5,799 nt of DNA from Blastococcus sp. CT_GayMR20 (GTDB lineage Bacteria > Actinomycetota > Actinomycetes > Mycobacteriales > Geodermatophilaceae). The DNA is taken from NCBI RefSeq assembly GCF_004570345.1, contig NZ_SPQM01000214.1:1-5799 (forward strand). The letters are read 5' to 3'. Under the pieces are notes generated by a model that worked only from the letters and a program-made list of their open reading frames with translations, searched no databases and was not told where the DNA came from. Positions 4,446 through 5,799 of the stretch are shown one piece after another. The position numbers were made by a program, and so were the translations under genes. Numbering within the stretch: the first letter of the stretch is position 1; each line of letters opens with the position of its first letter.

Positions 4446-5799
4446 GTGTCCGCTCTCGACCGGTTCTCCGACGCCACCAGGGCCTGGTTCACCGGTGCGT
4501 TCGTCCAGCCCACAGCGGCGCAGGAGGGGGCGTGGGAGGCGATCAGCAGCGGCGAGCACGCTCTCGTCGTCGCCCCGACGGGCTCTGGCAAGACGCTGGC
4601 CGCCTTCCTGTGGTCGCTCGACCGGTTGGCGGCCGACCCGCTGCCGGTGGAGGAGAAGGCCCGGTGCCGGGTCCTCTACGTCTCGCCGCTGAAGGCCCTC
4701 GCCGTCGACGTCGAGCGCAACCTCCGGGCGCCGCTGGCCGGCATCGGCCAGGCCGCCGCCCGGCTGGGGTTGGCCCGCCCCGAGATCCGGGTCGGCATCC
4801 GGTCCGGCGACACGCCCGCCGACGAGCGCCGCGCGTTCACCCGGCGGCCCACCGACATCCTCATCACCACCCCGGAATCGCTGTTCCTGCTGCTGACGAG
4901 CGCGGCGCGCGAGGCCCTGCGAGGCGTCGAGACCGTGATCGTCGACGAGGTGCACGCCGTCGCCGACACCAAGCGCGGCGCGCACCTGGCGGTCTCCCTC
5001 GATCGCCTCGACGAGCTGCTCGACCGGCCCGCCCAGCGCATCGGCCTCTCTGCCACCGTGCGTCCGATCGAGGAGGTCGCGACCTACCTGGCCGGCGGGC
5101 GCCCGGTCCGGATCGTGGCTCCCCCGTCGGTCAAGCGGTGGGACCTCTCGGTCGTCGTCCCGGTCGAGGACATGAGCGAGCTCGGCCGGCCGACCGGCGA
5201 GCTCGAGGGCTCCGCCGCCGGCAACCAGCCCCGGTCGTCCATCTGGCCGGCCGTCGAGGAACGCGTCCTCGACCTCGTCGAGGCCCACCGCAGCACGATC
5301 GTCTTCGCCAACTCCCGCCGCCTCGCCGAGCGCCTGACCAGCCGGCTCAACGAGCTCGCCTACGAGAGGGCCACCGGCGAACCCGTGCCTCCGGGCACGA
5401 ACGCCGCCGCGCTGATGGCCCAGGCCGGCTCCGGCGGCGGGGTGCCCGAGGGCATCCAGCCGGTGGCCGCCGCCCACCACGGCTCGGTGTCCCGCGAGCA
5501 ACGGGCGATCGTGGAGGAGGCGCTCAAGTCCGGACGACTGCCCGCGGTCGTCGCCACGTCGAGTCTGGAGCTCGGCATCGACATGGGGGCGGTCGATCTC
5601 GTCGTCCAGGTCGAGTCCCCGCCCACCGTCGCCTCCGGGCTGCAGCGGGTCGGCCGCGCCGGCCACCAGGTGGGCGCGGTCAGCCGGGGCGTCTTCTTCC
5701 CGAAGTACCGGGGCGACCTGGTCGAGACGGCGCTCGTCGCCGAGCGGATGAAGGCCGGCCTCATCGAGTCGATCCGCTACCTGCGCAACCCGCTCGACG
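4446..5799 (+). CDS. lhr: Lhr-type large ATP-dependent helicase, N-terminal part (truncated by window end)
   Basis: Lhr is a superfamily 2 helicase that moves 3'-to-5' on single-stranded DNA and unwinds RNA:DNA and DNA duplexes. In mycobacteria it is linked to DNA repair. The 451 residues present cover both RecA-like domains with all motifs: I APTGSGKT (43-50), Ia PLKAL (81-85), Ib TTPES (141-145), II DEVH (167-170), III SAT (202-204), IV TIVFANSR (284-291), V TSSLELGIDM (371-380) and VI QRVGRAGHQ (400-408). Family members are about 1500 residues, so some two thirds lies beyond the window. The GTG at 4446 is chosen because the protein then starts SALDRFSDATRAWF, typical of actinobacterial Lhr. 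There is no strong Shine-Dalgarno, so a leaderless mRNA is possible. It is divergent from the GH16 gene. Confidence 0.95.
   Translation, partial: MSALDRFSDATRAWFTGAFVQPTAAQEGAWEAISSGEHALVVAPTGSGKTLAAFLWSLDRLAADPLPVEEKARCRVLYVSPLKALAVDVERNLRAPLAGIGQAAARLGLARPEIRVGIRSGDTPADERRAFTRRPTDILITTPESLFLLLTSAAREALRGVETVIVDEVHAVADTKRGAHLAVSLDRLDELLDRPAQRIGLSATVRPIEEVATYLAGGRPVRIVAPPSVKRWDLSVVVPVEDMSELGRPTGELEGSAAGNQPRSSIWPAVEERVLDLVEAHRSTIVFANSRRLAERLTSRLNELAYERATGEPVPPGTNAAALMAQAGSGGGVPEGIQPVAAAHHGSVSREQRAIVEEALKSGRLPAVVATSSLELGIDMGAVDLVVQVESPPTVASGLQRVGRAGHQVGAVSRGVFFPKYRGDLVETALVAERMKAGLIESIRYLRNPLD

Noticed and set aside
4338..5666. A 442-codon minus-strand open frame opposite lhr
   Set aside because: It is a shadow of lhr, whose plus-strand translation has every SF2 helicase motif. 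The antisense product is a compositionally biased Gly/Asp/Arg string with no recognisable domain.

Overview
This is high-GC (roughly 70% or more) actinobacterial chromosome, with GTG starts, strong G/C third-position bias and leaderless-type promoters. Gene content (recA with a Gram-positive SOS box, DUF3046, a long lhr) and protein style suggest the Geodermatophilaceae (Blastococcus, Geodermatophilus or Modestobacter type). That family assignment is inference and has not been tested by a search.

Layout, left to right. On the minus strand lies a recombination block: recX (34-684) follows recA (692-1729) after only 7 bp, so the two are surely co-transcribed. Upstream of recA, 1730-1903 is a regulatory region with two separate DNA-damage signals. 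One is a perfect CGAAC-N4-GTTCG LexA operator with an adjacent -10. The other, closer to the gene, is a RecA-NDp (PafBC-type) promoter. Next comes a DUF3046 gene (1904-2098, minus). A 51-bp divergent gap separates it from a previously hidden 36-residue single-pass membrane protein (2150-2260, plus). Both of these genes look leaderless.

The middle of the window is less conserved in type: a 12-TM MFS transporter (2238-3527, minus) lies 19 bp downstream of a GH16-fold protein (about 3547-4356, minus). The GH16 protein lacks a signal peptide and has Cys in place of the Asp of the canonical EIDxxE active-site motif. The two may form a small operon.

On the right, the large DNA-repair helicase gene lhr (4446 onward, plus) is divergent from the GH16 gene and runs off the window end. 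Only its N-terminal helicase core, about 451 residues, is present.

The functional theme is DNA repair: RecA, its modulator RecX and Lhr surround a probably unrelated GH16/MFS pair. I see no mobile element, CRISPR array, tRNA or rRNA. The most interesting points are the dual recA promoter, a weak promoter of similar architecture in front of lhr, the tiny membrane protein with its symmetric divergent promoter region, and the noncanonical GH16 active site.
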